Shown: positions 1 through 5,327, counted from the stretch's first letter. The stretch is 5,327 bases of DNA from Candidatus Bathyarchaeota archaeon (GCA_026014905.1 JAOZHK010000018.1:1-5327); one strand, 5' to 3'. Notes: a model not told the origin generated them from the sequence alone. A program made the numbers and translations.

Positions 1-439
1 AGTCGGGAGGTAAAATCTGGAACCCAATCTGTGAAGAAACCGGGGCAGTTCCAGCATATAAACCAATATTGAATGGTTTTTGTGTTGTGTGTACGAAGAT
101 TTCGCCGCCATTTTCAACACAAGCAACCGTGACGTCGTTTTTGAGCATCGATTCTACAGCCAAATCCGCAAGGACTCCAGCGACAGCAGCCATAGGTCCG
201 ATATTAAGAGGTTCAGTGACACAGTGCATGCTCTCGATAACCCGAGGTACATCTCCTTTTAGTTCTACAGGGTGTAAGGCGTGGAGAACCTGCGGATATG
301 TGGAAATATAGCTTTCAAGTTGCTGACGATGAAACTGGATCGCAGCGAATGCCGCATCTATTGCTTGACGTCTATCACTATAGCAGCGAACAATAGATTC
401 TTTAATGTCTTTACGGACTTTCAAAAACGGCTTTCCCAT
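1..439 (-). CDS. UPF0280 family protein (ApbE-like superfamily), C-terminus cut off by window edge
   Basis: Reading the minus strand from the ATG at 439 gives 146 uninterrupted residues that run off the left edge. The family is usually about 240 residues long, so roughly the last 40% is missing. I recognise UPF0280 (COG2122) by an N-terminal helical stretch rich in Arg/Gln (about residues 20-50), the block IGPMAAVAGVLADLA (80-94) and VENGGEIF (108-115), followed by a Gly-rich NIGLYAG turn (124-130). The molecular function is unknown; from memory, the family is placed in the fold superfamily of the flavin transferase ApbE and is widespread in methanogens and other archaea, with scattered bacterial members. 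The start is well supported: GGAG lies 5 nt upstream and an in-frame TAA sits nine codons upstream with no other start between. No signal peptide is visible, so it is probably cytoplasmic. It is transcribed divergently from the aro genes. The family call is firm; no specific function can be given. Confidence 0.85.
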   Translation of the reverse strand, partial: MGKPFLKVRKDIKESIVRCYSDRRQAIDAAFAAIQFHRQQLESYISTYPQVLHALHPVELKGDVPRVIESMHCVTEPLNIGPMAAVAGVLADLAVESMLKNDVTVACVENGGEIFVHTTQKPFNIGLYAGTAPVSSQIGFQILPPD

Positions 440-444
440 TAGAT

Positions 445-448
445 CTCC
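445..448 (-). promoter_or_regulatory. Ribosome binding site of the UPF0280 gene
   Basis: On the minus strand GTGGAG ends 5 nt before the ATG at 439. GGAG is a good Shine-Dalgarno core and fixes this start. Confidence 0.6.
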
Positions 449-453
449 ACGAT

Positions 454-470
454 AAAGAAGAGCTTATAAC
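454..470 (+). promoter_or_regulatory. Candidate archaeal BRE/TATA element for the aro operon
   Basis: The 75-bp gap between the two divergent genes contains a purine-rich AAAGAAGAG (454-462) directly followed by CTTATAAC (463-470). This resembles an archaeal TFB-recognition element plus TATA box. A start point about 25-27 nt downstream would fall near 490-495 and give aroD a short leader of about 20 nt. The core TTATAA is palindromic, so it could be read toward the UPF0280 gene too, but that would place the start so close to its ATG that the GGAG site would be left out. A more distal TAATTTGTATC on the minus strand (475-485) fits that gene better. No convincing bacterial -35/-10 pair was seen. 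This is inference from base composition and spacing only. Confidence 0.3.
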
Positions 471-514
471 GTTAGATACAAATTATCAGAGCTAATAGAA
501 AATGGTTATGCCTT

Positions 515-1198
515 ATGACTGTGAATATTTGTGCAGCTCTCACAGCTCAGGACATACATCAGCTTAGCTCAATGATAACCCAGAGTGAACAGGAGGGCGC
601 CTCAATAATTGAGATCCGAATGGATTATCTCCATGAAACCCCTCAGTTCGAAAAGATTCGAGATATGACCGATCTCCCATTAATTGCGACCAATCGATCG
701 CAGAATGAAGGAGGCGTTAAAACTATCAATGAGACGGAACGCATTCAGTCTCTTATAGATGCTGCCTCAGTAGGTTTCGAATATATCGATCTGGAATGGC
801 GAACGCCTCGGGCCAATCGGATATGTGAGGAAATAAAAGGTTTCGCGAATACTCAAATTATTTTATCTCACCATGATTTTCGAGCGTCACCAACCTTAAC
901 ACAATTGTCCAATATTCACCATAAGCAAGTTAAGGCAGGTGCTGATGTTTGTAAAATCATTTTTACCGCAAACACTATTGCTGATAATTTGCCATGCCTT
1001 GACTTTGTACAACAGGTCACAAAAAATCAGAGAACGATCAGTTTCTGTTTGGGAAGTTCAGGACTGATGTCTCGTCTGTTTTCCCCGTTATTTGGTGGCT
1101 TTTTAACTTATGCTGCCATCGAGCGAGGGAAGGAAGCTGCTGCTGGCCAGATCACTCTCGCTGAGATGACACAGTTTTATGAGATGATTACTAAATGA
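515..1198 (+). CDS. aroD: 3-dehydroquinate dehydratase, class I (3-dehydroquinase)
   Basis: This 227-residue cytoplasmic enzyme dehydrates 3-dehydroquinate to 3-dehydroshikimate through a Schiff base, the third step of the shikimate pathway. It is a single-domain TIM barrel of normal class I length. Visible landmarks are EIRMDYL (33-39), R61 followed by NEGG (64-67), YIDLEW (90-95), LSHHDF with the general base H120, GADVCKII with Schiff-base K147, and GSSGLMSR with R187. The H120-K147 spacing of 27 equals that of the Salmonella enzyme (H143-K170). The loop that usually reads SAPGQ is AAAGQ here (208-212), so the loop Ser and Pro are lost while Gln212 remains. The start is the first canonical one after an in-frame TAG at 473-475; no good Shine-Dalgarno precedes it, which fits a short-leader or weakly initiated first gene of an operon. 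Its last four bases overlap aroE (ATGA), so the two are probably coupled. The assignment is firm. Confidence 0.95.
   Translation: MTVNICAALTAQDIHQLSSMITQSEQEGASIIEIRMDYLHETPQFEKIRDMTDLPLIATNRSQNEGGVKTINETERIQSLIDAASVGFEYIDLEWRTPRANRICEEIKGFANTQIILSHHDFRASPTLTQLSNIHHKQVKAGADVCKIIFTANTIADNLPCLDFVQQVTKNQRTISFCLGSSGLMSRLFSPLFGGFLTYAAIERGKEAAAGQITLAEMTQFYEMITK
1181..1188 (+). promoter_or_regulatory. Ribosome binding site of aroE inside the end of aroD
   Basis: GAGATGAT matches 7 of 8 bases of GAGGTGAT, the complement of the usual 16S rRNA 3' tail. It ends 6 nt before the aroE ATG, so aroE can recruit ribosomes itself as well as by coupling across the ATGA overlap. Confidence 0.4.
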
Positions 1199-2061
1199 TC
1201 ACAATCTCTGGCGTCACTAATGTCTATGGATTAATTGGATATCCAGTGACGCATTCTCTAAGTCCAGTCATGCAGAACGCAGCTTTTAGAGCAACCAATC
1301 ATGATGCCGTCTATCTCTGTTTTCCCGTTCACATGAATGCTCTAAGTCAAGCTATTGAAGGTATACGTAGTCTAGGAATCTGTGGTGTCAATGTAACTAT
1401 TCCCCATAAGATCGCTATCCTTTCATATTTAGACAAGCTTGACTCTGTAGCTGCCGAAATTGGAGCAGTTAATTGTATCGTGAACCAAGAAGGCATATTA
1501 ACTGGATATAATACAGATGGTTTAGGGGCACTTACAGCATTAGAAGCAGCTCAAATTTCATTCGATAATCAAAACATAACGATGATTGGGGCGGGTGGGA
1601 CAACAAAAGCAATCGCGTATTATTTAGCGCCTTTATGCCACTCACTGAACATTATCAATCGAACTGAAGCCAAGGCGGTTCAGCTTGCTTTAACTCTACA
1701 AGAAAGGTTTAACAAACCAATAACGGGGAAGCCATTAAACACATCTACTCTTCGCAAAGCACTGGATACAACAGATATCTTAATTAACACAACCTCGGTT
1801 GGAATGCATCCCAATAGTGATAAAAGTATCATTCCACAAGGATTGCTACATTCCGATTTAGTGGTATTTGACGTGGTGTACACCCCCTTGATTACACAGC
1901 TTCTGCACGATGCTGAACAAGCAGGTGCGAGGACCATTGACGGATTGCAGATGCTTGTTTATCAAGGCGCTCAGGCGTTTACACTCTGGACAGGACTCGA
2001 ACCGCCCATCCCAACCATGTATCACAGCGCACAACGTGCCCTTACAGAGAATAACACTTGA
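1195..2061 (+). CDS. aroE: Shikimate dehydrogenase (NADP-dependent)
   Basis: This 288-residue protein reduces 3-dehydroshikimate to shikimate with NADPH, using the product of the preceding gene. The N-terminal substrate domain shows YGLIGYPVTHSLSPVMQNAAF, with shikimate-binding S21 and S23. NVTIPHK follows with catalytic K72, then GAVNCI (90-95) and NTDG with catalytic D108. The nucleotide-binding domain has the dinucleotide loop IGAGGTTKA (131-139) and NRT (155-157), the motif that reads the NADP 2'-phosphate. The C-terminal DGLQMLVYQGAQAF carries the conserved substrate Gln and returns to the first domain. It most resembles archaeal AroE as I remember the methanogen sequences, including the ending YQGA-AF-LWTG-EP. 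Length is normal and all key residues are present, so it should be active and specific for shikimate rather than being a quinate-type paralogue. The start overlaps the aroD stop as ATGA and follows a Shine-Dalgarno-like GAGATGAT. Confidence 0.96.
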   Translation: MITISGVTNVYGLIGYPVTHSLSPVMQNAAFRATNHDAVYLCFPVHMNALSQAIEGIRSLGICGVNVTIPHKIAILSYLDKLDSVAAEIGAVNCIVNQEGILTGYNTDGLGALTALEAAQISFDNQNITMIGAGGTTKAIAYYLAPLCHSLNIINRTEAKAVQLALTLQERFNKPITGKPLNTSTLRKALDTTDILINTTSVGMHPNSDKSIIPQGLLHSDLVVFDVVYTPLITQLLHDAEQAGARTIDGLQMLVYQGAQAFTLWTGLEPPIPTMYHSAQRALTENNT

Positions 2062-2128
2062 AATGGTTTGGTTTACACACTTGATCAAAGTTCAATTTGT
2101 ACAAGTCAATAGAACTCAGTGACTGGTT
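2062..2128 (+). other. aroE-aroA intergenic gap, 67 bp
   Basis: This is the only real gap inside the aro cluster. It is AT-rich and holds no open frame of note, no strong hairpin and no T-run. A TTTACA at 2072-2077 looks like a -35 hexamer, but nothing resembling TATAAT lies 16-18 nt downstream. A weak GTGA (2119-2122), 6 nt before the aroA ATG, may act as its ribosome binding site. Whether aroA has its own promoter cannot be decided from this stretch. Confidence 0.4.
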
Positions 2129-3403
2129 ATGACAACAATTCGCGTACTGCAGACCCATCACTTATCCGGAACGCTACAAGCCCCCGGATCAAAAAGTTAT
2201 ACGCATCGAGCAATAATTGCTGCAGCCTTATCGAGTGGATGGTCTGAATTACGATATCCTCTCCTCTGTGACGATACCGAAGCTACGCTTGAGGCATGCC
2301 GTAGTTTAGGCGCACGAATAAAGAAGGAGAAAGACGCTATTTGGATTCATGGTTCGAAACTCATTGCACCGAAGAAGCCAATTAATTGTCGTGAATCGGG
2401 TTCTACGCTGAGATTTCTCATACCTGTAGTCGCGTTAGGCCATGGCGATATCCATCTCACAGGCAGTCCAGGCCTTCTTGCCCGACCGATCGGGCCATTA
2501 ATGCAAGCCTTGGAGCAACTGGGCATCGGCGCGACATCTCACAAAGGATATCCCCCCGCCGTTATTCATGGTCAGGGACACATCAATGGAGGTTCAGTCA
2601 ATATCGTTGGCAATGTTAGCTCACAATATATCACGGGATTATTATTCGCCTGTCCATTAGCTGACGATCCAACAGAGATTAACATCACGACCCCCTTGGA
2701 ATCAAAACCCTATATTGAATTAACTCTGGATGTACTCCATAAGCACAAAATCACCGTGGACACCTCACCCAACTATCGTCAGTTTAAGATTCCTAGCCAA
2801 CAACGTTATCAAGAATACTGCCATCGCGTCCCAGGCGATTTCTCATCTACGTCTTTCCTAATGGTAGCAGCCGCAATTACAGGATCCAAAGTCCAATTCA
2901 CCAATCTAGTCAAGCATCAGCCAGACAGTACAATCCTTCAACTGCTTAAACGAATGAATTGCCACGTACACGAGGATGACACGTCAATTCTAATACAAGG
3001 AAAAACTCTTCAGGGGATCAACATTAATGCGGCGAATACTCCAGATCTCGTACCGGCTTGTGCAGTGGCAGCCTGCTTTGCTCAAGGAGAAACCGTTATA
3101 ATGAACGCTAAACGGCTCCGAATTAAGGAATCAGATCGACTTTCCGCATTGAATCTGGTCTTATCGGAAATGGGTGCATCGATTACAGAATCAGAGGATA
3201 GTCTTCATATAACTGGGGGTAGCCAACTTCGTGGTACCGTAATTCAGGATCATAATGACCATCGAATCGCGATGGCGGCAGCGATAGCAGGTCTTAAAGC
3301 AGAAGGAGCGACTGTGATACCCAACGCGGAATGTGTAAATAAGTCGTACCCCACCTTCTTTACGGATCTTCAGAAATTAGGAGCCAAGATCATTGTCACA
3401 TAA
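2129..3403 (+). CDS. aroA: 3-phosphoshikimate 1-carboxyvinyltransferase (EPSP synthase)
   Basis: This 424-residue cytoplasmic enzyme transfers the enolpyruvyl group of PEP to shikimate 3-phosphate. It has the expected two-domain length. Ligand residues follow the family order: PGSKSYTHR (K22, S23, R27), ESGSTLRF (89-96, R95), LLARPIGPL (R119), VSSQY (163-167), ESKPY (191-195), TPDLVP with catalytic D306, IKESDR with E334 and R337, NDHRIAM with R379, and NKSYPTFF with K405. These match the E. coli positions K22, R27, R100, R124, D313, E341, R344, R386 and K411. The PEP/glyphosate loop is the ESGSTLRF type found, from memory, in clostridial and archaeal enzymes, not the E. coli NAGTAMRP type. 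The ATG is the first start after an in-frame TGA at 2120-2122. The last 11 bases overlap aroC. No shikimate kinase gene stands before it, so its substrate must come from a kinase encoded elsewhere. Confidence 0.96.
   Translation: MTTIRVLQTHHLSGTLQAPGSKSYTHRAIIAAALSSGWSELRYPLLCDDTEATLEACRSLGARIKKEKDAIWIHGSKLIAPKKPINCRESGSTLRFLIPVVALGHGDIHLTGSPGLLARPIGPLMQALEQLGIGATSHKGYPPAVIHGQGHINGGSVNIVGNVSSQYITGLLFACPLADDPTEINITTPLESKPYIELTLDVLHKHKITVDTSPNYRQFKIPSQQRYQEYCHRVPGDFSSTSFLMVAAAITGSKVQFTNLVKHQPDSTILQLLKRMNCHVHEDDTSILIQGKTLQGININAANTPDLVPACAVAACFAQGETVIMNAKRLRIKESDRLSALNLVLSEMGASITESEDSLHITGGSQLRGTVIQDHNDHRIAMAAAIAGLKAEGATVIPNAECVNKSYPTFFTDLQKLGAKIIVT
3379..3383 (+). promoter_or_regulatory. Ribosome binding site that selects the TTG start of aroC
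   Basis: AGGAG lies within the last codons of aroA, 9 nt before the TTG at 3393. It decides the aroC start, because no ATG or GTG in frame would preserve the family N-terminus. Confidence 0.65.
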
Positions 3404-4493
3404 CTCATTTGGCAAACAATTTGTCGTTACATGTTTTGGAGAAAGTCATGGTCGATGCGTTGGAGTCGTGATCGACGGATGTCCTCCTGGGATTCAACTA
3501 TCCATTGAGAGCATTCAACAGGCACTGAATAAACGTAAACCATTAAATAACGCTCTTTTTACTCCACGAAGAGAAGAAGACACTGTCGACATATTAGCTG
3601 GCATCCAGAATAATATAACCACCGGGGCACCGCTCTGCATGCTGGTCTGGAATAAGAATTTCAATTCTCAACCATATGAAGTATTGCGATGGACCCCACG
3701 GCCTGGCCACGCCGATTACCCTGCTCACATCCGATACCATGGCTTTAATGATTATCGTGGAGGTGGCCGATTCTCCGGACGACTCACCGCGGCCTTCGTA
3801 ATGGCGGGAGCAGTAGCGAAACAGGTATTGAAACCACTTGGTATCGAAGTCGTGGCACATGTCACTCAAATTGGCTCCCTTAAACTCTCCCAGCCCTTAC
3901 CACTCGACGCCATACGACGTAACGTCTACCAAAATCCAATACGATGCGGCGATCCAATTCTTGCCAAACAAATGGAAGAATTAATCCAAGATACACGGAA
4001 AAAAGGAGACAGTATAGGCGGCTGTATTGAGGGAGTGGCTATCAATGTCCCGTCTGGCGTTGGGCATCCCATTTTTGATAGCCTTGATGCGGATCTAGCG
4101 AAAGCACTTTTCAATATCCCCGCAGTCAAAGGAGTGGAAGTTGGAGAAGGATTTCAAGCGGCAATAATACCCGGATCCCAAAATAATGATCCTTACCGAT
4201 ATCAAGACGGGAAAATCGTCACGTCATCAAACCATTCAGGAGGAATATTAGGAGGGCTCACTACTGGAATGTCGATCCGAGTCCGCGTTGCAATAAAGCC
4301 CACCCCATCAATAGCGCAACCTCAACAGACAGTACACCTCAAAGATCAAGTTGAAACCACAATAACGATAAAAGGCAAACATGATGCCTGCATTGTTCCT
4401 CGGGCAGTTCCTGCTGTTGAATCCATGATCGCAATTACGTTAACTGATCATCTTTTGGGATTACCGAGAAAAAGAGAGATCAATACTAAATAA
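3393..4493 (+). CDS. aroC: Chorismate synthase
   Basis: This 366-residue enzyme converts EPSP to chorismate, the last shikimate step, with reduced FMN as cofactor. The TTG start gives MSHNSFGKQFVVTCFGESHG, which aligns with the usual family N-terminus, and AGGAG lies 9 nt upstream. Landmarks are GESHG with conserved H19, RPGHAD with the second conserved H106, RGGGRFSGR (122-130, a variant of RGGGRSSAR), KGDSIGG (204-210), VKGVEVGEGF (245-254), NHSGGILGG (280-288), VAIKPTPSI (299-307) and CIVPRAVPAVES (333-344). The last signature normally reads RHDPC but is KHDAC here (329-333), so Arg becomes Lys and Pro becomes Ala while D331 is kept. No flavin reductase domain is fused or adjacent, so reduced FMN must come from elsewhere. 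The gene overlaps aroA by 11 bp and is the last of the aro unit; the next gene is convergent. Identification is secure; the KHDAC variant is the only oddity. Confidence 0.96.
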   Translation: MSHNSFGKQFVVTCFGESHGRCVGVVIDGCPPGIQLSIESIQQALNKRKPLNNALFTPRREEDTVDILAGIQNNITTGAPLCMLVWNKNFNSQPYEVLRWTPRPGHADYPAHIRYHGFNDYRGGGRFSGRLTAAFVMAGAVAKQVLKPLGIEVVAHVTQIGSLKLSQPLPLDAIRRNVYQNPIRCGDPILAKQMEELIQDTRKKGDSIGGCIEGVAINVPSGVGHPIFDSLDADLAKALFNIPAVKGVEVGEGFQAAIIPGSQNNDPYRYQDGKIVTSSNHSGGILGGLTTGMSIRVRVAIKPTPSIAQPQQTVHLKDQVETTITIKGKHDACIVPRAVPAVESMIAITLTDHLLGLPRKREINTK

Positions 4494-4575
4494 AACTCGT
4501 ACCTGTAGATACTATGCAACATAGACATGCGGTTATTAAAAATGGATAGCTGTAACGCGCTGAATTAGTTCACTA
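4494..4575. terminator. Convergent gap between aroC and archease; weak terminator signals only
   Basis: Both transcripts must end in or beyond these 82 bp. On the minus strand a T5 run (4542-4538), about 35 nt after the archease stop, could be an archaeal oligo-T terminator. On the plus strand there is only a 5-bp hairpin, CTATG-CAA-CATAG (4512-4524), with no T-run after it. No strong intrinsic terminator of the bacterial kind is present for either gene. Confidence 0.2.
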
Positions 4576-5007
4576 TTATAGATCAAGTATGAATTTCAGT
4601 TGCACGTGCTTGTTTTTAATAATCTCCATTTCATGGTAGGTAATGGCTTTCACCTCGGACCGGGATGGATGTTTCGAGGGTTGAAACGTCTCACCCCAAG
4701 CGTTGCCAATGAGTTCATATTGTTCTCCCTTTTTCGTGATATTGACGTGAAATTTCGAATACAACTTTAGATTAACATCAAATTCGACAATAAACGTTTC
4801 AAGCCAAGAATACAGGAGAGCCTGTTCATCGAAACCTTCTATCTGAAAAGTATCATGAATGTTCTCGTCAATCGTTTGAGTGTCGGTCATTACTTCGAAT
4901 AATGCGAGTGCCGCATTCTCAAAAGCTTCTTCAAGTGTTGCGCCGTATGCGATGACGCGTTCATCGGCGGTATGCTCCTGAAATTCAAATCGCTTGTTAT
5001 GAGACAT
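4576..5007 (-). CDS. Archease, activator of RNA ligase RtcB
   Basis: This 143-residue cytoplasmic protein is full length for the family. Archease speeds RtcB guanylylation and multiple turnover in tRNA splicing and RNA repair (established for archaeal and human proteins). Diagnostic features are EHTADERV near the N-terminus with metal-binding D15, the helix TLEEAFENAALALFEVMTD (24-42), a central LLYSWLETFIVEFD (64-77), the strongly conserved VKAITYHEMEI (119-129), and a C-terminal Asp, D142 in ILDL, which in characterised members completes the metal site. The ATG overlaps the 3' end of the upstream ATPase gene by 11 bp, and a modest GAGAG lies about 7 nt before it, so translation is probably coupled. 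No rtcB lies within the window; the neighbour is an Mrp/MinD-like ATPase. Upstream of the ATG the frame belongs to that neighbour's overlap, and no alternative start improves the family alignment. Confidence 0.93.
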   Translation of the reverse strand: MSHNKRFEFQEHTADERVIAYGATLEEAFENAALALFEVMTDTQTIDENIHDTFQIEGFDEQALLYSWLETFIVEFDVNLKLYSKFHVNITKKGEQYELIGNAWGETFQPSKHPSRSEVKAITYHEMEIIKNKHVQLKFILDL

Positions 5008-5327
5008 TTTTGGACTCTCGGAATGCAGATTGTATCATGATAGCATTAACTGTCGTCATAAATGAGGAGGCTAGGATTGAAGGAACATTTCCGATCGCAG
5101 CTTCGAGATGAGAATCAAACGGGATCGCTCCAAGATACGTATGTCCAAGTTGTTCCACATTGTTTTGAATATAAGATGATGATCCTCTGCTCATATTCTC
5201 AATGACACCAATTATTGGTACTTGTTGTTCGTGTAGTAATTGAAGGAGTTTACGTACCGTCTCGAAAGATACTTTCGAGGGGGTAGTGACCAGAATAAAG
5301 GCTAAATTCGGAATTAACCGAATAACA
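4997..5327 (-). CDS. Mrp/MinD-like P-loop ATPase, C-terminal fragment (N-terminus beyond window edge)
   Basis: The frame is open from the right edge and yields the last 109 residues. The deviant Walker A lysine loop would lie upstream and is not visible. What is seen is typical of the C-terminal half of the Mrp/NBP35/MinD/CooC group: ILVTTPSKVSFETVRKLL (about fragment residues 11-28), then VPIIGVIENMS (36-46), then LGHTYLGAIPFDSHLEAAIG. In iron-sulfur carrier Mrp/NBP35 proteins the ENMS strand is followed by a CPxC motif that bridges a cluster between two subunits. Here it is followed by RGSSSYIQN, and the fragment has no cysteine at all. It therefore fits an archaeal MinD/CooC-like ATPase better than a cluster carrier, though the partner or cargo is unknown. 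It overlaps archease by 11 bp and is upstream in the same unit, which suggests coordinated expression. Family placement is solid; the exact subfamily is not. Confidence 0.8.
   Translation of the reverse strand, partial: VIRLIPNLAFILVTTPSKVSFETVRKLLQLLHEQQVPIIGVIENMSRGSSSYIQNNVEQLGHTYLGAIPFDSHLEAAIGNVPSILASSFMTTVNAIMIQSAFRESKNVS

Noticed and set aside
69..311. Plus-strand open frames of 80 and 60 codons at the left end
   Set aside because: They lie antisense to the UPF0280 gene, which has clear family motifs and a ribosome binding site. The peptides show no recognisable domain.
502..567. A 21-codon frame starting upstream of and overlapping the aroD start, as a possible leader peptide
   Set aside because: It has no ribosome binding site, no run of aromatic codons (two Tyr, no Phe or Trp) and no attenuator-like hairpins around it. 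It looks like chance.
2072..2101. Possible bacterial promoter before aroA (TTTACA at 2072-2077)
   Set aside because: No acceptable -10 hexamer occurs at 16-18 nt; the best candidates (AATTTG, ATTTGT, TTTGTA) match poorly.
1680..2122. Open frames of 70-85 codons on both strands over the end of aroE
   Set aside because: They are shadows of aroE with no domain, no ribosome binding site and an unlikely residue composition. The plus-strand one ends at a TGA just before aroA, but this is coincidental.
3594..4129. Minus-strand open frames of 91 and 67 codons inside aroC
   Set aside because: They are antisense shadows of strongly conserved chorismate synthase sequence.
4512..4524. Hairpin CTATG-CAA-CATAG as a rho-independent terminator of aroC
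   Set aside because: The stem is only 5 bp, is AT-rich and is not followed by a T-run, so it is too weak to call as a terminator by itself.
1..5327. A new defence, mobile or RNA-based system
   Set aside because: Both strands were read for repeats, transposase or nuclease motifs, tRNA/rRNA-like segments and long unexplained gaps. All substantial sequence is accounted for by housekeeping genes, and the longest gap is 82 bp.

Overview
This window is compact, gene-dense DNA of moderate GC that reads like an ordinary chromosomal segment. It is probably from an archaeon, possibly an uncultured mesophilic one. Four things point that way: a UPF0280-family gene, an archease gene, an archaeal-style Mrp/MinD-like ATPase, and an aro gene set whose AroE and AroC resemble my memory of the methanogen proteins. 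A bacterial source cannot be excluded, because several bacterial phyla carry UPF0280, archease and class I dehydroquinase, and some start codons have good Shine-Dalgarno sequences.

Layout, left to right. Positions 1-439 (minus strand) hold the N-terminal 146 residues of a UPF0280 protein that runs off the left edge. A 75-bp divergent gap (440-514) carries a TATA-like TTATAA palindrome. Four plus-strand genes follow in reaction order: aroD (515-1198), aroE (1195-2061), aroA (2129-3403) and aroC (3393-4493, TTG start). They encode 3-dehydroquinate dehydratase, shikimate dehydrogenase, EPSP synthase and chorismate synthase. An 82-bp convergent gap (4494-4575) separates them from a minus-strand pair. 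That pair is archease (4576-5007) preceded by the C-terminal 109 residues of an Mrp/MinD-like P-loop ATPase (4997 to the right edge).

The aro genes together turn 3-dehydroquinate into chorismate, except for phosphorylation of shikimate. No shikimate kinase (homologous or GHMP type) and no dehydroquinate synthase is present here, so those must lie elsewhere. aroD/aroE overlap by 4 bp and aroA/aroC by 11 bp. The ATPase and archease genes also overlap by 11 bp, which suggests translational coupling in both units. Archease is the activating partner of the RNA ligase RtcB, which is not in the window.

I found no mobile element, CRISPR array, RNA gene or clear new system. The points most worth a second look are substitutions at conserved positions in AroD and AroC, the missing CxxC in the Mrp-like ATPase, the near-identical start/stop overlaps of aroC and archease, and the divergent placement of the UPF0280 gene beside the aro operon.
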